Positions 24,401-39,400 of a DNA stretch of 64,000 bases are shown in pieces; positions within the stretch are counted from its first letter, which is position 1; each line of letters starts with the position of its first letter. Position numbers and translations under genes: made by a program. The stretch spans positions 193,046-257,045 of the forward strand of contig VZTJ01004198.1 in NCBI GenBank assembly GCA_013397795.1. Direction: 5' to 3'. A model generated the notes under the pieces. The model was not told the origin of the DNA, searched no databases, and was given only the letters and a program-made list of their open reading frames with translations. The stretch comes from Orthonyx spaldingii (lineage: Eukaryota > Chordata > Aves > Passeriformes > Orthonychidae).

Positions 24401-27400
24401 GTATATCAGACTAAAATACCTATTTTCATGACTAACAGCATCCAGACCCTCCTAATGAGGATAACAAAGAATGCAACTTAGAGAGACTCTCCCCCAATAC
24501 AGGCCTATTTACATATTATTTTCTGAGGTCCATTTAAATGAAGGTTACAAAGCCCTTTCAGCTTAGCTTGCTACATTAAGTGCTGCTTTTTTCTATGCAG
24601 AGAAGTTCAAGGCAATATAGAGGAGCAGGAAAGATGAATCTATGTTTGGTCTTCCTCGATGCCATGTGTTCTTCAGTAAAGCTGGCATTAAATTGTCAGA
24701 AAAACATAACTGCTTATTGTTTGTAAAACTGGAGCATTATTTTCCTCAGAAGCCTTAGAACAACAACAAGGGACCTTCTCCCCCACTGGCTCCCTTTAGT
24801 GAATAAAGGGACAAAGGCCTTAGTTGGGTATTTCCAACCAAGGAGATACCTATTGTGCTGTCTATGACTAGCACAGTCTGAAAGACAAAGCAAAGCCAAG
24901 GAGTAAATTCCTTGACCTCTCCCCTCTGTTAGCTCTACATTTTTTATTCCAACGTTTTTTCTTGCAGAAACATGGGAAAGACAACAACATGGTATCAAAT
25001 CACAGAAAAGCTCAAACCAAACCCATGCAACTACTCAACATGTTCCCAACAGAACCATTAAATACTTTAAAAATATTTAGTACAACTGTTCCTTAGAAGC
25101 AATTAAAAAAATAAATAATTTAAATTTCAGGTAACCACTTTAGAGACCATACAAACTCCAGGCCTACTCAGGTTTGCCCAACTGTCTTCTGGTCACACTG
25201 TTTTATAACTAAGATTATAAACTGTAATGTAGGAGATAAGCTCTCTGTAATTACCACTACAGGTATTTTTAATAACATACTGAAGAACTGAACTACTAGG
25301 AGAATAACAATTTTTTACAGAAATGTGTGTTAAGTAAACACTATGTGCAAATTCCCACGAAACGGAACACAATTTAACACTAGGTAATAAAAACCTTGTA
25401 TAAGCAAAGCTCTGAGAAACCAAGGCTTTTGTTTTTTTTATAAACACACTTTTAACAAACATCAGCAAAACACCCTCTCACGCAGCCTATGCCTGCAAAG
25501 CGTAACTCTTAAGTTTTTGAAACTTCAATACCTTAGCAAGGAGAGCAAAGCATTTTTTTGGGGTTCAGCTGTGACCAAAAGACAAAATTTATGAGCAGTA
25601 TGACAGGGGAGGTGGCAGAGGGAACCACCTCCAGGCAGGAAAGACACACAACCCAGCCCTGGGAAGGCAACTGATTGCTAGGCTGGTCTGCACAGAGAGG
25701 GGTTGGCACCTTGTCTGCTCACAGCATCATCATAAAACAGGGAGACAGTAACACATTATAGGGAGGTGCCTTCAAGCTCCTAATTCGAGGTCAAAGGGTC
25801 TGATGTGTCCAGCGATACCCCAGGGTGCCTCCTTGCTCTGTGCAACTATGGCTCGTACCTGCTGAATCATGATGATCATCCTCTACCCATGAATTTTTAT
25901 ACCATGGTGCTTTCATTTTTAAATAGAATAACTCAGAAAAATTCTCTAAACTTAATGATAGTTGTAGTTACTTTATTTGCTCAACTGAATTTTAAACATA
26001 TTTCTTCATCTCTCTGAAAAATAATTAAATATCTACTTCTGTGTTAAGTAACCAAAATATAAGAATATTGGAAGAGTTGCAAGTACGAGGAAGTTCCAAG
26101 TAAGGAACAAACTGAAGTATGAAAATTGAAGGTTCTCTTTCTCAAAATTGTTGTTTTCAGTGTAAGCCAGTCTTGTTGAAAAGCAAATACACCACCTTGA
26201 GACCACGTTTCAGAAGGACATGGGAGGATTGCCTACTGAATTTTCTGGGTGTACCCCATTTTGAGCACTTCCCGAGATCTGAAGCTTCTGGTGCTGATAA
26301 CAACTGCTATCTCCTGTGACAGGCTACACGCAGGCTTTTCTGAACATGGTGATAGCAATGCCTTAACACAACTATCAGAAGGCTAAAACTCCAAAGCAGC
26401 AAAATACAGTGAAATGTAGTGACGGCCGTTTTCTTAACTAGCAACAAAGAGGAAGATAATAAACACTGCACTCAGCAATGGAATCGGCACGAGGCAACTT
26501 CAGAACAAATGCTGGAACTGCACTTTTTCAGCCTCTAAAAGCACCTTTTATGTAACTTACAACTACTTAAGACAGGCCTGCATGTGAAGAATAGCACAGA
26601 CTTGAACTTAAACATTATGGCATTCTAAATCAGCTAAACAAAAGACACAGCTGCAGGAGCTTTGATCTTCTGTACTTATTTGCAACCCACCTTGAGACAG
26701 CTGCTTTTACTACTGCCAAACAGCTTTTCTCTACATCATCTTGAAAAGTGCAGTCCTCCAGGAAAATCTTCTCCCTATTAATGTCTTTAGAGGCTTCACA
26801 TGAGTGAAGATATATAGAACAACAGACTAGTTAGTCTGGTCTAGAGACAACCAGGCTTAATAAGTGTATCACTTCTCCAACCTAAGCAGACTTTGGCTAA
26901 TAAAAGATACTCCCTCTGAATCTCATCTTAGCACTCCAAAGCAGAACTCATGGCAACTCAGAAGATGTCTGTGCTATGGCTGAGAAATGCAAGCTGGTCT
27001 GTGCTAATGAAAACCATCAGACTTGGAAAGAACAGGCATGTGGGTATTGCATCGGAAAGAACAGAGATTTCCATGACAAGTATGTTCAAAAGTAGCATAG
27101 ATGATTCTGAAGTAAAAGTTATAAAGCATTTTCAACAGAAAAAAATTCCTTCCCCTCTAAATATTCAATCCTTGAAGAACACTTCAAACAAACCCTTCCT
27201 TTTGCTCAATGGCAAAATCTGATCTTGAGGACTGCTCACCACTTCCTCCTCTAAGTACCACTTAATGCAGAATTGGCCTTAATAATAACAGAAATCTCAC
27301 TGAGAAATGCAAAAGCAAGGCAGATGCAGAAGAAGAAAGTCCCCAGATACACATTAAGTGTTCTGTAAGGTAAGTAGAATTTTATTTAAATAAAGGAAAT

Positions 27401-30400
27401 TAAACAAAGATGATGATAACCATTTCTCATAAGTCAACGCTCATCCATAAGGCACAACCAATCTCCTTACCTTTTCTTGAGGTATGTTCAGTGTAAGGTA
27501 CTGAAAAGAAGTTATATCTATCCTGTACTGATTTTTCAAAATTACAGATAATTTCCCTAAATTTCAAATGGTACTTTTAAACATCCCTTTGCTTCATAGT
27601 TTTAATAATTTTTGAATGACTGTGAAAGCATGAACAGCCTTAAATTAGTTTTTTGGAAGTCGCTGTGTAAGAAAAAACCAGTTCCTCCTACATCAGTAAG
27701 AACTTCTACTACCTGTAAGAACTTCTCTTACCTAAGATATCAAGCTTAAATTATAGAGACACAATTACCAAGTTGTTTATGGGAAGAGTAATAAATTAAA
27801 AGTTTCCTTAACTTGAAATGCACATACCACAGGTGACAATTTTATGGCAAACTTATTGAAACAGTGCTCATCTGCTGAGACCCTGGGAACTACAAATGAT
27901 CAACTCAAGTTTTATGCAGTAGCCAAACATTTCCTTAAACAAACCCCTTGTACTCCACAGTTCAGACAAGCTATGTGGACATTTAAACAGACCTCCGGAT
28001 TTAATAAAAATCACTTTTTCAATTCTATTCTCTATGAAATTTGGTTACAAATGAACAAAGAGCAGCAATTAAAGAAGTGACAGTAAAATGTCTCAATCTA
28101 TTTTTAGAATAAGACTGATTATTTACGATGAATAGATGTTTGTCACTCATTACAAATATTTGTTCTGTTTCCTTTAATTTTGTCAGATAAAGTTGTTTAT
28201 CTGGTAGATTCTTTAATGTAAATCTGAGAAGGTGGTTCTAAGGCCACTTTTTAAATTGTACCTGTGGGAAGTAAGAATTTCTCAAGATCAGATTTTTGTC
28301 TCAGCATCTTTTTTGGAAGGTACCAGAAATCATAGCTGAAATGTTCAAAGAGTTATTTTCAACAGTTCAGCTTGGGGGGATCTTTAAAAGCAATTTAAAG
28401 ACTTTTACTTTTTGATCAAGCTCTACTCTTTAATAACCTAAATTATTCTTACAGTCTACACTAATTTTATATTTTATTTTTAGTTATTGTTCCTTTAGGC
28501 CAGAAATCTGAAAAGCATTACATCACAATAAAGATACACACATATAAAAATATACTCTATATTATCTATATAAATAATATTTATATTTCCTGCTCTTTTT
28601 AAAAAATTAAATTTTTTATATATTTAAAAATATATATGTATATCGAGACATGCTACAGCAGATGATAATTTTATCCTGCATGTTAACAATAGAATGGAAA
28701 AACATTTTCTATTTCCTGGTCTAAAATAATTCATCAAAGCATTTTGATCAGTTTTATCAATGCCCTTGTTCCAAAAAGCTGCTTAACTACATAATTATTT
28801 TGACTTCTAAGACTGAAGAACCAAATTGACGAATCACAGAAAACATCTATATATAAACTACTACTGCTCAAGATACTCTAATGATGTTATCAACCACTTC
28901 TGAAGTACTGGATAAAATAAAAAAGGAGGGCAGAGAACATACAATGCTATTTTTCATCTCAAGAGATGCATCAGCAGGGAGGTACAGAGGAAAGAGTAAC
29001 AAACAAGAATGGGTTTAGTCTTGATTTAAGAAAAAAATACAGCATCACAGGGCCAAAGACTGAACTTAAATTATATTCACTCATTTTAGCATGAGCAAAA
29101 TCTCATCAAAACTGCAGTCTCTGAATACCTTTGTGAAGTTTTGCAAAGATGGATGCTGTGCAAATGCAGCACTCCTTTAAGGAGAAGTGACACCATAAAA
29201 GCAGAGTCTGCAGCTGCTCACAAGCTGCTCATGAGTCATGAGATCTGGGATAGGCAAGTCATATTGGCTCTGACATTTACTAGGAAATGAAATATCCATA
29301 GTTGGTTTTAAATTACGTTATTTGAGAATGCTCCTGTACTTAAAGCAAATGAAAAGCAATTTTGATTTCCTTCTTCAAACAGAAAATGGCTGAATCGTTC
29401 ACAAACACTTCTTACTTCTGTTGTTCTGAACATAAGAGTGAAGCAGCATGAACTATGTCAAAGCCAATTAAGGGACAGATAACAGTAAGGTGCTCCTAAT
29501 AAGCAAATATTGTTCACTGAATAGTTCACTCTTCAGACATTATGTTCTATTTGTTTTCCAAATACTAAGTTAGCATTTGGAAATACTTTTAAAGTTCACA
29601 TATTTTCTTATTTTGCATTAAGCCTCTGTAAAAGCATGAATGGCTGCTCCTTTAATGACTTGTTTTAACATGCTGGAATTGTCTCAAAACAAGCATGTAA
29701 CCCATGAGTTTTCATCTTCTCTGCAAGCAATGTTTGAATTCTTGCCCTTCCATATTGACTCATTAAACTTGCCATGTCAGGAGCTGGCAAGAGAACAGGA
29801 AAGAGAATGACACTGCTCTGGGTATCAGAAGGTTATAATTTTTGTAAGGCAACATCATCTAGCTTTGTTGATAAGATAATGGGAAATAATTTGATTTTCT
29901 ACCTTGTCCACTTTCTACAATAAGGAAGTCACTGCCAAACCATGAGCCACAGCAAATCACAATTCTTGTAAACACCTTTGTATTGAGTAGTTTAATCTTA
30001 GTTCAGTGGAGAAATAGAGAAGCACTTAGTAAAGAGAAAATAGTATCAGCATAGAGAAACAGCTTTTTGGGCTATTTTCCTGGATAGACCTTTGGTAAGA
30101 AGACACTACACAAGTTTAATTCTCTGTCTCTTGGCAAACTCAGTTTAAACGAAATGTTTCTTCCCCTTTTTTTAAAGAATACTGCATTTATGGGAGATGT
30201 CATCACTGACACCTTCAGTCTCCTGTTCCTGCTGCCCTACCCCCTTACTGGCAGGGACAAGGTGTTACAGATCACATCAGAAAGACCCACTTGCAGCACA
30301 ACAAGAAGGAGCACTGTAACCAAGTCCTTTTTGCAAGTGGTACTGGCACTTATTTATCAGTCTGCCCTCCTATTCTATAAAACAAGGTACCATTTCTCTG

Positions 30401-33400
30401 GGACCACGTTCCCAGTACAGAATGAGTCATCTAACCAGTGCTGTGCTAATTGATGGGATGCATATCTGCAGTTTTCATTTCCCTGTTCCCCTGTCCTTCT
30501 TTGCTGTTACACCCTGAGATACACACGAGCCAACAACTGGCTGGTGAGAGATAAGCAGAACTAAAAGCAAATTATGTAAAAAACAAATAAATGATTGCAA
30601 CTCCACTGCCACAGATTTACTTCTGTTTCTTAATGTGTACTTTCAAAAGTACCACACATTTCAAAATCTTTAAGAGAAATGCTGTAACATCATAAAATGT
30701 CAATCAAGTATGCAAACACATCCAGTGCTACTGTGCTAGATCAGCAGACAGCTCAGTTCAAGCGATTTCGTGCCAAGGAGTAAAGAATGAAATCAGTAGT
30801 CAGAGGTCAGCTCCATCACAGCAGTCCCAACCCACAACAGAAATTACTCCCATTTCATAGATTAACTTGCAAAGTATTAGAGCAGCAATGAAAGCAAGCA
30901 CTGTGATTTAAGGAGAGATTAAAAACGAAAACAACCAAAACCCAAACAACAGAGACTGGAGAAACAGATTTTGTCAGTTTTCTATATGTTGCAAATATGC
31001 TTCCAGGTTACTTTAGGAGGCTTCTTTCAACTCTGATTCTCCCAGCCGGCAGGTAGAAAGGATATAAAGTTTGCCCATTCTGGTAACAAGGGAGAAGAGC
31101 TGCATTTGTACTGCATGCTTACAAACCACTGGAGATAAAGAAAGTCCCTGAATTCAGGCACAGCACCCTAGCAAGCATCCCAGACTCACAAGGGTGAGGA
31201 TAAAGGAAGAGGGAGGCAGGCACTTCAGCACCATGCCACTGAAACAGAGCCTTCCCACACCCTCTGCTCTGTGCTGTTTGCCCATCCAGCCCCTTGCTTA
31301 GCACATAGCAGGTACTCGGGGCACAGCTCAGTGCTACACTCTACTACAAAACCTGGCTCTACTGTTTTCCATGAATTCTAAAATTACTGTTTTATTGGTT
31401 AGCATAGAGCTAAACCACCGGGTTACATAGAATTGTAATCAACATTTTACCTGTATGGGTGGCTCAATCATTATCCACGCAGGAAGCATCAAACTTGGGT
31501 TAAGAGGTTGAGTTCCTACACGGAAATAAATGCCACCATTGGTGTCACAGGCCCAAACATGCTGATTTCCACAGGTCAAGCTGATCAGCTTTACACCTCC
31601 TAATAACAAAGAGAGTATTAGCAACCTGGCATTTTCCTTTCAAATTCAGCTAATAATCAGAACTTGTATTTAGACTTCATTGTATTAAACAAGCTTTAAA
31701 CACAGTCACATAAAAATGATTAGAAGTTAATACAACTTGTGAGAGAAAAAAAAAAATCACTGGATACAATGAACAAAACCAATAGGTAGTGCATATGTGA
31801 GTAATTTCTAAATCTAAAAATAAATGTTTTAGTCATAGCAGATTGCAATTTCTAAAGCATATTATAAATATGCTATTAAAATAACCAAATTCAAGCAGGG
31901 AACCATTCTGTGGCAAATGTTATCAGTGCTTAGACAAACTTTCACATGACCTAACATGAACTCTTCTCTGTAGCTGGCCATGCTTGGAGACTTTTAAAGG
32001 TGTTGATCTGCTAATACAGTCAGCAAAGGACACTCCTAACACCATCAGCATTTCAAAAATATGAGAGCATATGTGTTACGCATTTCAGTGTTAACATACC
32101 AGTGTCACATCTGTAAATAAAGAAACTGATTTTCAAATGGATTTATATTCACCACTGTACATACTTATTACACCAATCTCAAACATACAGCTGTATTTTA
32201 ACCCTGTCAGCATCATGAAAATAAAGTTGCCAAATAAATATGTGTTGGAATTTTGGTGTAGTTAGTGTCTGGGTTTAGTCTAGATTCCTGCAAAGACAGT
32301 AGAGATGTGTACCTGGTATTTTAGACTAAAAAGAACTGCTAGTTAACTGTCTACTGAAACTCTTACTCTTTCACATTCATTTTTAAATAGCCGTGTGATG
32401 TAATGTATCTAACATTTGATTTCCTTTTTTCACCCCATGTCGGACAAAACAAAGCTAAGTAGTGGAAAACAAGTTCTAAAGAAAGAGGGACCCAAGCAGT
32501 AGAGATCCACTACAGAAGGAATGCTCTGGTCAGACTCCAAACTGAAGACTCTAAAAATAGACACTGCTGGTTAATTGAACATGCCAGTGCTGCTTGGGAT
32601 ATCCCATTCTTGGTAACAGTTCTGTCTTTGGGGATGTGAAATCTGGCAACAAATCCTTGTAAAGTGCATCAGACAGAGCATTCCTTAAAGAGGGGCGTGA
32701 AATTTTATCCACAGAGTGCAAGTTCAAAGTATTTATTTCTGCAGAAGGCAACATTCCCAATTGCTAGGGCTTGCTGGGGAAAAGAACAGGAAACAACAGG
32801 ACAACACAGCTTTATCTTTTAATTATGTGTAATAGTAAACAGATCTCATTAACCAAAATTATTTAACTTTCTGAATCACAGGAACACAAATCAACCTATC
32901 TCATCCCAAAATTTCCTTTAACCATACAGCTTCATATAAAAACCAAAATGACAATCAAGAACTTCTGCTTGGGATGAGAACATCTATAGTAAGTTTCTTT
33001 TGTAGACAGAGGCTTGACTTTCAGCTGCAAAGCCACAAATCTTACTTAAAACCTCATTATTCCTTCTAATAAAGTATGACTCGAAGCAATGGCTTTGTCA
33101 CACGATACCTCAGCTGTCAAAGTGTTCTGATCCAGACAAGCATCAGGCACTCAAACATGGAATCACATATCACCTACTCGGCATAGCTGATATGATTTAC
33201 GTCTACAGTACCATTTGATATTCAAAAACACAGCCCTTATGTAAATGTTTTGGGGTTTCTCCCTCCTCTCACTGTTTGTATCTTAGGAGAAGATCATGCT
33301 AACCACATTCACCTACTGTTTTGGAGCAAGTAGCATGAACCAGAAGCATTGTTTATTGTTAAAACCTAAAGGTCATTCTACTGTGTTTAGAAACCTTGAC

Positions 33401-36400
33401 AGTGATAGTGGTACTCTAATTAAAATAATCTACTAGGTGCTACTCCCAGTACATAATGTAAAAGGCAAGATACTACCAACATAATAAGAATATTTCAACC
33501 TAAATGCTGGCAAACCTCATCACTTCCATACAGAATTCTGAACTGCATTTTACAGAAAGTTGCTCCCACTCCGCCTGCCCTCCCCAGTTACAGTCCTAAT
33601 GTTTCTGGAGTAAACTTAAACAGACACTAGAATAGTACCAATAATTCTCCAATTTCTTCAGCCCCATTAGAACAAACAAAGGCTCTTCTATTATAGCCAT
33701 GGATATGCACTTGTTCAGCAGTGATCTACCATATGCAATTAAATGGAGGAAAAATGCCTAAAACATTTTCACATTTCAGTGCTAACACACAGTGACAGGA
33801 ACAGTGGAGTGTTTGAGTATTTCCTGACCTTGGATCTCTGCTATGCCACCACCATGTGCCACAGAGCTGACAGGAACAGCTGAATGTAAAGGTTGAACTT
33901 CTGAACTGCTGAAGTTCACAGGCCAGGTATTAGAGTCAGCTAACACCAATTACACTGACTTCCTGTATGAATTCTTTTGAATTTTCAGACAATGGCCACA
34001 AGTTACTTACTTTTTTCAGTTAAACAATTACTGTCTAAACTGCTGGAAAGCAGTGGTTCATGAGAAGGGTTTCAAACCACACTAGGGAACATGAGAAGGA
34101 CAGAGCAGACAAACCTATCCTGTAGGTCAGTAAAAGTAAAATCAGTGTTTAAACTATGGTATGACGAGTGATTTGGAACCAATTCATCAGGTCTGAAAAA
34201 TAACTGGTCTACAACTGACAAAAAAGTTAATTTTAAAAGACAGGTTTTAGAATTTTTCCATCAAGTATTACGAACTATACACTAAAATTGTACATGAGGC
34301 TTAAACTCTGCCTTTCCTTAAACCTGAAGTTAAAATTGCTTGTCTGTTGTCAGACCAGTCATGAACAATGCCATCAAAAATGGAAAAATTGCAAAAGAGT
34401 TGAATTATTTTTAAAACAGTGAGAGAATGGTGCATAGTCTCAATTTCCTTTATCTTCACCTGAAACAGGAATGCAAATTAGCACAAAGGTAAGAATGTTC
34501 TAACAGTCAGACTATTAAAGAAATAAACCTGATTGGAATATTACTGATGAAGTTGGCAAATAACCTGATTAGCCCAGAGCCAAACTACAAACTGGGACTA
34601 CATTTCTATATTTAAATCATGATCAACCACCTCAGCAAACGAAAACAGCAGTTAAGCAGCATCACATGCTAAGCATTATGCTGAATTATTACATCACTGT
34701 AAATCTGAACATGAGTGTTATCAGCTGCATCACTCATGAACGATGCAACTCTTGGAACATAATTTTTCGTTAGCAGGAAGCTTTGATGACTCTGCTAAAA
34801 ACGTGTTTAACCATAAAATTCAGGGCTTTGTGGCCCAGACCAGGTGATTATGGCTACACTGAAGTACAAGAGTTAAAGCTAGTTAAAGCTGTTAAAGCTG
34901 CTGGAGCCCCTGCATAGCATCGTATCAGGCTGAGCCACCTCAGACTGACCAACCCCAAGATGCACTGAACACACACAAAATATCTTGCAAACAGGAAACT
35001 CCTTGTCCCCAGGAAAAGGCTAAACAGAACACTCTTTGAAAGCCACAGCTGTTCCTGATGTTTTACAATCATCTGCCAGTAGGTACTGCTTAATCCAGTA
35101 AATGTTATATTTTACATCAGTAAACTGAAAGACACTTCTGGAAAATATGGTATGCTAAGAGATAGTCTAACGCAATAAAAATGTCGTACCTAGCTGGGAG
35201 AGATCCAGTTTTGTCCAATGCATCCCTGTTGGGCAGCTGGAGGAAAGTGTTCTGATAAATATCTGCCCAAGACTATCCAAGCCCCAAATGGCATCCTGGC
35301 AGGCAGAGTAGTGCACCATTTCAGCCTCCGGTGGCAGCTGCACCGTAGAAGGACGAAAATGAGGATTCTGATCACTGACACAAAACAGATCCTTGTTGCT
35401 TTGGCACAGCCACAAAAAGCTTCCTATGGAAAGGACACTTCTGTTATTAAAATAATTCCTAATCCACTCTGAGAAAGCTTACACATCTACTTTTTCTGAA
35501 AAAAATGATCAGTACATTTGAAGGCAAAACTAAAGCTTCTTGGCTATGTTCATAGGGTAAGGCTTTGAAGTACAATACAGATCCTAATCCCTTACTTAGG
35601 TACTTAAATACCCCCTTTCTCAAATAAAGGAAGTAGTAAGTGATCTCATTTGAAGAAACTAATAGAGAGAAGACACATGTAACAGCACACTATCACCTCT
35701 CTTTATGCTTTTGCTCTTTTTTATCCTTGATAATAGCCTTTGAAAAGCAGCATTCTTTTTCAGCTCTAAAACACATTTTTGCCACTAAAGCCAATGTATT
35801 TAGATAATGCAATTGCTAACTATTGTAACCAGCAGTTCAATTCCCTCACAGGGTCTCACTTGTACCAATAATGTCCAATTTTGCTGCAGTAACTGCACTG
35901 ACAGGAGAAGCACTTGGTTAGTACAGGCACTCCAACAAGGCATGCTCCACAAGTTCCAATTACAAATTCTGGCAATACATGCTTTGTCAGTTTAGGAAGT
36001 TGATGCTCCTGAGGACCACCCATTTCTCTGCTGGATGCCACTCCACACCAAAGGTGAGAGTGAGTAATATGTTATTTTAATCTCTTGTAATTTTACAGAC
36101 ATATTTCCACCCTACTTCAACTACTTTAGATCCCTGCAAACAGAAGAGACAATCAAAATCTGAAGTAATTCAGGATATTTAATTACTTACACCATCGATT
36201 CCACTCTATTTAAAAATCAGATATTACATGCCTGCACTGTTGATCTACCAACCTTCTTTAGATGAAGCTGTGGAAGCCAACACAAAAATCCATTTTGTGG
36301 CAGAAGCAGTACCACGAGGCACAATATTATTCCAATACGTGCCTTGAAAGAAAGAACAGAGTGGTATTAGTAGGAAACTTAGTTTTCTATTAAAATTATT

Positions 36401-39400
36401 ATTTAAAATTTAAAAGAAATTCTATTGCAATCAATTATTAAATATATTTTAGACAAGATTTTCTATGAAAATCTTTCAAGAAACTGTTGGTGGGAGGAGG
36501 AAGCTTCCTCCTGACACCTATATAAACATACATAGAGAAAACTGGGAATGCAGAAGGGGATAAAGAAGGATATTAATGGTCTTCAACAGGGAACCAATTT
36601 GCTGATGAGGTTAAACAATATTCTAGATGTACTGTTAGTGTTTACCTAAACAAAGAAATGCACCAAATCGAAATTCTATTTTGAGAACCGTGGCAAGAAA
36701 AATAAAGCAATTCCTCTATTAGCACTGTAAAACCATCACATCAGTGTCTTGCATAGCCACACTGATTGTGAGCCAGACTCCACTACGCAAGACAAAACAG
36801 GTTCAACAGTTTAAGATTGCCTTCTTAGCCCAGAGAAGAGACACATGTAGGTGTTGTTAAAAAGACTAACTTGTGCACAGTTCACTGGTTGACAATGACT
36901 TTTCCAAGAAAAACATTTCCCTTTAAATGAGAAAGACCAAATGCTAACGAATCATTTAATTTTTAAATGTGTTAAAGCTGCCCTGACTTGCCATGGGTAA
37001 TTTCTCTGGTGACAGAGCTGTAGTTAGTTACTTCCTTCTATTTAATTTTCTTAACTTAAAAAGACTAAGATGCAAAAGCACACCAACCTATTAAGTTTCC
37101 CTTTGCTACATGGAATTCGTTTTTGCCTGAAGAGATCCAGACTCCGCTGCCGTTAACTCCGAGGAGGCTGGGCTGACACTGAAGCTGCTGTGACCAAAAT
37201 GCCATTCGGAGCTTATCAGCCACCTTCTCCACAGGTGCCTGAGCTGCTGTTGCCACTGTGTGAGTTGCCTGGATTATGGTCTGGAACAGGCTGCACTGGT
37301 CAAACACTACATAATCAGTGATGCTTACCTGAGGAAAAAAGAAAAAACGTACTCTTGATAAGTAGTTAAGCTGTGGGGCGAACTGCACAATCATTCACCA
37401 GAAGCTTTTTTAGAAATATTCCACGTGTAGGAAAGGAAAAATAAAAATGGTACATTTTGAGTAATTGTGTTGCCAATAAGCTACAATCAGTGTTAAACAC
37501 CAGCTTAGAACTCCCTTCTACCCAACAATCCATTTAGAAATCTGCATTTTAACAAAGCCCGTTGTTTTAGGATGTCTCCCTCTAAAAACATGTTTAACTC
37601 TGCAAACTAAGAGGTGAATTTTCAATTTCCCAAAGGAAGAGAGAGACTTGCACAGAGTGGCAATTCAAATCACGTGACAAAACTTGTATGCAATACTCCT
37701 TTGCAACTACCTCATGGACATTTTAATTCATAGTGCAAAAGGAGGTCTAAAAAAGCAATTGTCCAAGTTCTGTCACGGACAACTAGGTTGGCAACACTCT
37801 GGGATACTCCTGGAAAGGAAGGAAATTCCTAAGAGCACAAAAAGAACAGCAGTTTTCCAACAATCACAAAGCCAAGCTATTCATGATGCCCACATGCAAA
37901 AAGGGATTATATATGCACATCGACCAAAATTCCTGTAACTTAGGTAGGCACATAGACAAACAAATTTTCTGTAAAACTGTTTTTGTACTCCTTTCTTCCC
38001 CACCCATATCTCTGGAGAAAACAAGAAAAGCTGGAGAAACCTGAGCCAGGAATTCCAAATCAATATCAGACAGCACTTGCAGTAACTGAGTTGGTTTCAC
38101 CCACATGAACTGTGGCTGAAGCAAGCAGCTCCACGTGGCTCAAAGAATCCTCAACTAAATGGAAAAATGCGAAACACATTCTTTTGCACGGTGACTTATT
38201 ATTCATTTTATCTACCTAAGGAAAAGGATGGGCACTGGAAGACAAGAGAAGAGACTGCATTCAGCAGCCAGGCTTGATGCTCTGCCTCAACAGCATGTCC
38301 TGTGACCTGGCAGAGCATTTCTTGTGTTCTTGAAAGCTTCTGCAATGCTGCTCTGGGTGACCATGGGATGGTTTTTCCTCCTCCCTTTAAAGCAGACCCA
38401 AAAAGGAATTTCAGCCATAGCCACAATGAAGTTTTAATATACTGAATAAAGAGTGCTATAAAATATCAAGCAATTAATTGAATTAATTCTTAGAATCTTG
38501 TGGGGAAAATAACACAAATAATAAGCCCAAGGTAAAAGACGAAACTGAGAGCAAAATAAAAAAAATGCCTACTTGCCACCAATGGTTATCATCTCCTTGT
38601 GGTTTCTTTGAAACTATACCAGTTCTGAACCAGAGATTGCCATGGATATCCAAAGCCCATAACGTCTGCTGATCTCCAAGGGTTATGCACACTGGTTCCA
38701 AAGCCTGCATTTCACTGGAAATGCAAACAAATAAAAAAGTTAGAAACCTTACTTCAAATTTATGTTGATGATATTTTAAGGAAGCTGTTACACTGTTAAT
38801 AGTTTAACACGGTTGAACTCAGTGGGGCCAAGCTAAAAACAGCATTTGATATCAAATTTTCACAGTTATTCAGTACTTTATATTTTGTTTAAGTAAAAAA
38901 CATTCAACAACAACAAAAAAAACCTCAAACCCATGAGTCCTTCAAAGGTCACTCAAGATTTGACACTTGGATACATAACAATAAAACTAAACAAGCCCTA
39001 TTTTATTCAGAAAATAAGCAATCAAGAGCTGTGTTCTTTGAGCTTTTGATAAAACAGCTTCATAAATGTATCTCCTCCAACCTCCTTGACCTATTCTGAG
39101 AACAATACTTGCAGTTCAGGGACCACAAAGAGATAACTCAACCTAACTATGTGACAAAGATAAATGCTGAATTTAGGACTACAAGTTTCCTGCATAAGTA
39201 AATGATTTTCAAGCTCAGAAAGTCAACAGGGTCAGGCGATCATATCAGACACTGAAAAGTTAGCAAACAATGGTATTTCTTTCAGATAACCTTTCTTGAC
39301 AATTTAAGAACAAATAATGACTGCTTTCTGCAATTTTAAAACAAAGCCCAAGAACATGAAATGTACCTAAGGTGTAGGTCAAGCAGGTATTTTCATTAAA

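Larger units (their letters stand above)
20053..31450 (-). other. TECPR2: TECPR2 intron 17 (11.4 kb, longest in the gene)
   Basis: Between exons 17 and 18. No exon with TECPR2 similarity or missing protein sequence falls here: exons 17 and 18 join in frame and match the human order. It contains the C/A-biased tract at 21428-21581, a 19-base tandem duplication and AT-rich simple sequence near 28.5 kb. The open frames inside it match nothing known. Confidence 0.85.
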
